Assembly: GCA_910586515.1 (NCBI GenBank)
Contig: CAJUGL010000052.1
Span: forward strand, 1-24,560
Length of the DNA: 24,560 nt
Source of the DNA: an uncultured Acetatifactor sp.
GTDB taxonomy: Bacteria > Bacillota > Clostridia > Lachnospirales > Lachnospiraceae
Direction of reading: 5' to 3'
In this document: piece after piece, positions 23,055 through 24,560 of the stretch
Numbering within the stretch: the first letter of the stretch is position 1
Layout of the letters: every line of letters begins with the position of its first letter
Program-made: the position numbers and the translations under genes
The notes under the pieces: model-generated
The model's input: the letters and a program-made list of their open reading frames with translations, nothing else
What the model was told of the DNA's origin: nothing
Databases searched by the model: none

Positions 23055-23993
23055 ATGGCAGAAGTGACAGCGGCTATGGTCAAGGAGTTGCGTGAGCAGA
23101 CCGGCGCCGGAATGACCGATTGCAAGAAGGCTCTGAGCGAGACTAATGGAAATATGGAAGAGGCTGTGGAGATCCTGAGGAAGAAGGGACAGGCCAAGGC
23201 CGTGAAGAAAGAGAGCAGAATTGCTGCGGAAGGAATCTGCAGTATTGTAGCTGATGGTGACGGGAAGGCTGCAGTAGTGGAAGTAAACTCCGAGACCGAT
23301 TTTGTGGCCAAGAACGAAACTTTCCAGCAATTTGTAAAGGCAGTTGCAACTCAGGCAGTGCATTCCACTGCAAACGATGTAGAGGCGCTGCTTGAGGAGT
23401 CCTGGAATGAAGACACCTCCAAGACCGTTAAGGAGGCTCTGGTTGATAAGATTGCGGTAATCGGAGAGAAGCTGAATATCCGCAGATTTGAGCGGGTTGA
23501 GGCTTCCGAAGGCTGTGTCGCCACTTATGTACACGGCGGCGGGCGTATTGGTGTTATTGTAGAGGCCAGAACAACGGTGGTAAATGATGCCGTTAAGGAA
23601 GCTCTGACTAATATTGCCATGCAAGTGGCGGCTTTGAATCCTAAGTATGTAGCCACGGCTGATGTGTCTGAGGAATATAAGGCACATGAAAGAGAGATTA
23701 TTGCGGCTCAGATCGCCCAGGATCCCAAGATGGAAGGCAAGCCTGAGAAAGTCATCGAGGGTGCTATTAACGGCCGTCTGAATAAGGAACTGAAGGAAGT
23801 ATGCCTGTTGGAGCAGGTATATGTGAAGGCTGAGGATGGCAAGCAAACCGTAGCGCAGTATGTTGCTCAGGTTGGAAAAGAAAATAATGCAGATTTGAGC
23901 ATCAGCAAATTTGTCCGTTTCGAGACCGGTGAAGGTTTGGAGAAGAAGAACGAGGATTTTGCTGCTGAGGTGGCTGCGCAGATGGGAATGTAA
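23055..23993 (+). CDS. tsf: Elongation factor Ts
   Basis: The guanine-nucleotide exchange factor that recycles EF-Tu during translation elongation. The 312-aa protein has the N-terminal UBA-like domain (AAMVKELREQTGAGMTDCKK, about 7-26), the conserved NSETDFVAKNETF that contacts EF-Tu, and a core with two similar halves, the second including HVA-like MQVAALNPKYV. The length is a little above the approximately 283 aa of E. coli EF-Ts. GAGGAGG (23039-23045) precedes the ATG. It is the second gene of rpsB-tsf and ends at the strong hairpin at 24031-24088. No pyrH or frr follows; beyond the hairpin the sequence becomes mobile-element-like. Confidence 0.98.
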   Translation: MAEVTAAMVKELREQTGAGMTDCKKALSETNGNMEEAVEILRKKGQAKAVKKESRIAAEGICSIVADGDGKAAVVEVNSETDFVAKNETFQQFVKAVATQAVHSTANDVEALLEESWNEDTSKTVKEALVDKIAVIGEKLNIRRFERVEASEGCVATYVHGGGRIGVIVEARTTVVNDAVKEALTNIAMQVAALNPKYVATADVSEEYKAHEREIIAAQIAQDPKMEGKPEKVIEGAINGRLNKELKEVCLLEQVYVKAEDGKQTVAQYVAQVGKENNADLSISKFVRFETGEGLEKKNEDFAAEVAAQMGM

Positions 23994-24030
23994 GCGAAGT
24001 TTGCATATCAGAATATTGTAAAAAAATATG

Positions 24031-24093
24031 AGGCTCTGAAAGCCTTGTAATCACGCATTTCTAAGTGATTATGAGGATTTCAGAGCCTTTTTT
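24031..24093 (+). terminator. Long bidirectional terminator after tsf
   Basis: AGGCTCTGAAA (24031-24041) pairs perfectly with TTTCAGAGCCT (24078-24088), and inside it TAATCAC pairs with GTGATTA (24048-24054 with 24065-24071). An A-run (24020-24026) precedes it and a T-run (24088-24093) follows, so it can stop transcription from either side. It insulates rpsB-tsf from the element beyond. Confidence 0.88.
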
Positions 24094-24119
24094 GTATTCT
24101 AAAAAGGAAAAACGAAAAT

Positions 24120-24146
24120 ACCGTCTTTTACCGTCTGAAACCGTCT
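24120..24146 (+). repeat. Three ACCGTCT direct repeats with exact 10-bp period
   Basis: ACCGTCT occurs at 24120-24126, 24130-24136 and 24140-24146, one DNA helical turn apart. Such phasing places three identical sites on one face of the helix, as in iterons or protein arm sites. It lies just past the tsf terminator. Confidence 0.75.
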
Positions 24147-24160
24147 AAAATCACTTCAAG

Positions 24161-24227
24161 TTGAGTATTACTCAAGTGCGATGTTGAGTAAAATGAGTAT
24201 TCACAATCTTCGGCGAAGTTTACTCAA
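24161..24227 (+). repeat. TTGAGTA/TACTCAA palindromic repeat cluster
   Basis: TTGAGTA-T-TACTCAA (24161-24175) is a perfect palindrome. TTGAGTAAA (24184-24192) pairs with TTTACTCAA (24219-24227), and inside lies the palindrome CTTCG-G-CGAAG (24208-24218). TGAGTA also occurs at 24194-24199. Thus five copies of the motif in both orientations lie within 67 bp, directly before the gene at 24296. This is operator-like or origin-like structure; the rest of the 302-bp gap shows no gene and no convincing sigma-A promoter. Confidence 0.75.
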
Positions 24228-24295
24228 TTATAGCAGTTCCTTAAAACCCTATCTCAATCCTTTATATCAAAAATTTAATACTAGGAGGGTATACA

Positions 24296-24560
24296 ATGAA
24301 CAACACAGCGTTAAGAGCAGAGGCGCAGAGCGCCAACAACAAACACATGGTTTTTAACAGCGAGGAACATGAGAAGTTTTATTATGAGAAACTGGAGCAG
24401 GCGAGGTATCAGGACTGCTATCACAAGGCGTTGATTTACATTCTCGGTATTTCAGAGGACACAAGGAATCATTTCAGCCAGATTTATGATATTAAGTCCG
24501 GGTTTATCAAGCCGGAGTGTCTGCACCAGGGCTGGCAGACAAGCGGCAGTGTCCGTGTAG
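24296..24560 (+). CDS. DUF6075-like mobile-element protein, N-terminal part (cut by window edge)
   Basis: ATG 24296 is preceded by an excellent ribosome binding site, AGGAGGG (24283-24289), and the frame stays open to the window edge (88 codons). The fragment includes HMVFNSEEHEKFYYEKL, YQDCYHKALIYILGI and IKPECLHQGWQTSGSV. From memory these match the pattern of DUF6075 proteins found in integrative and conjugative elements and phages of Clostridia (HKALIYxL and GIKPExLxxGWQT). Its function is unknown. It is preceded by the repeat array, which may control it. It is missing from simple ORF lists because the stop lies outside. Confidence 0.7.
   Translation, partial: MNNTALRAEAQSANNKHMVFNSEEHEKFYYEKLEQARYQDCYHKALIYILGISEDTRNHFSQIYDIKSGFIKPECLHQGWQTSGSVRV

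Noticed and set aside
24120..24227. A small CRISPR array
   Set aside because: The repeats are only 7 bp with 3-bp gaps or palindromic arrangement; there are no spacer-sized intervals and no cas genes.

Overview
This window is a stretch of bacterial chromosome at roughly 50% GC. Gene content and sequence character suggest a spore-forming member of the Clostridia, most likely Lachnospiraceae. The clues are strong AGGAGG-type ribosome binding sites, TTG starts, sigma-A promoters of the TTGNNN-17-TATAAT type, a LysM/GH18 spore-cortex-type hydrolase, an EndoQ-type PHP nuclease, a RecD2 helicase without RecBC, a DegV protein and a MATE exporter. The taxon is inferred from protein character; no database was searched.

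Layout. Bases 1-1500 are more AT-rich and look accessory: the tail of an unidentified gene, a small unknown ORF and an S66 (LD-carboxypeptidase/MccF-like) peptidase. Next comes pgi with its own promoter and terminator. It is followed by a two-gene unit, a C39-like/BtrH-N-like protein and an endonuclease Q homologue, facing oligoendopeptidase F on the minus strand across a shared hairpin. A PLP aminotransferase, an ABC-F ATPase and a MATE transporter run in one direction, the last two overlapping by ATGA. After them lies a wrecked methyltransferase gene that has lost its SAM-binding core, then a minus-strand Abi_2-family (HEPN) defence gene with a strong promoter of its own. An ArAE/DUF939 membrane protein, a stand-alone TrpB2, a DegV protein, RecD2, a small BFD-type [2Fe-2S] protein (minus), endonuclease III and the LysM-GH18 hydrolase follow. 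The core unit rpsB-tsf, with a structured leader of about 270 nt, ends at a long bidirectional hairpin.

Past that hairpin (from about 24100) the sequence changes: it is AT-rich, carries three ACCGTCT repeats at exact 10-bp spacing and several TTGAGTA/TACTCAA repeats in palindromic arrangement, and leads into a gene resembling DUF6075 proteins of integrative elements. The right edge is therefore probably the start of a mobile element placed behind tsf.

How the genes fit together: the core functions are glycolysis (pgi), translation (rpsB, tsf), DNA repair (endoQ-like, recD2, nth), peptide turnover (pepF), tryptophan salvage (trpB2) and export or resistance (ABC-F, MATE, ArAE). The observations most worth following are the repeat array at the right edge, the rpsB leader, the abi leader with an attenuator-like hairpin, the methyltransferase and DegV relics, and the EndoQ/C39-like pair. 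I saw no CRISPR array, tRNA, rRNA or complete insertion sequence.
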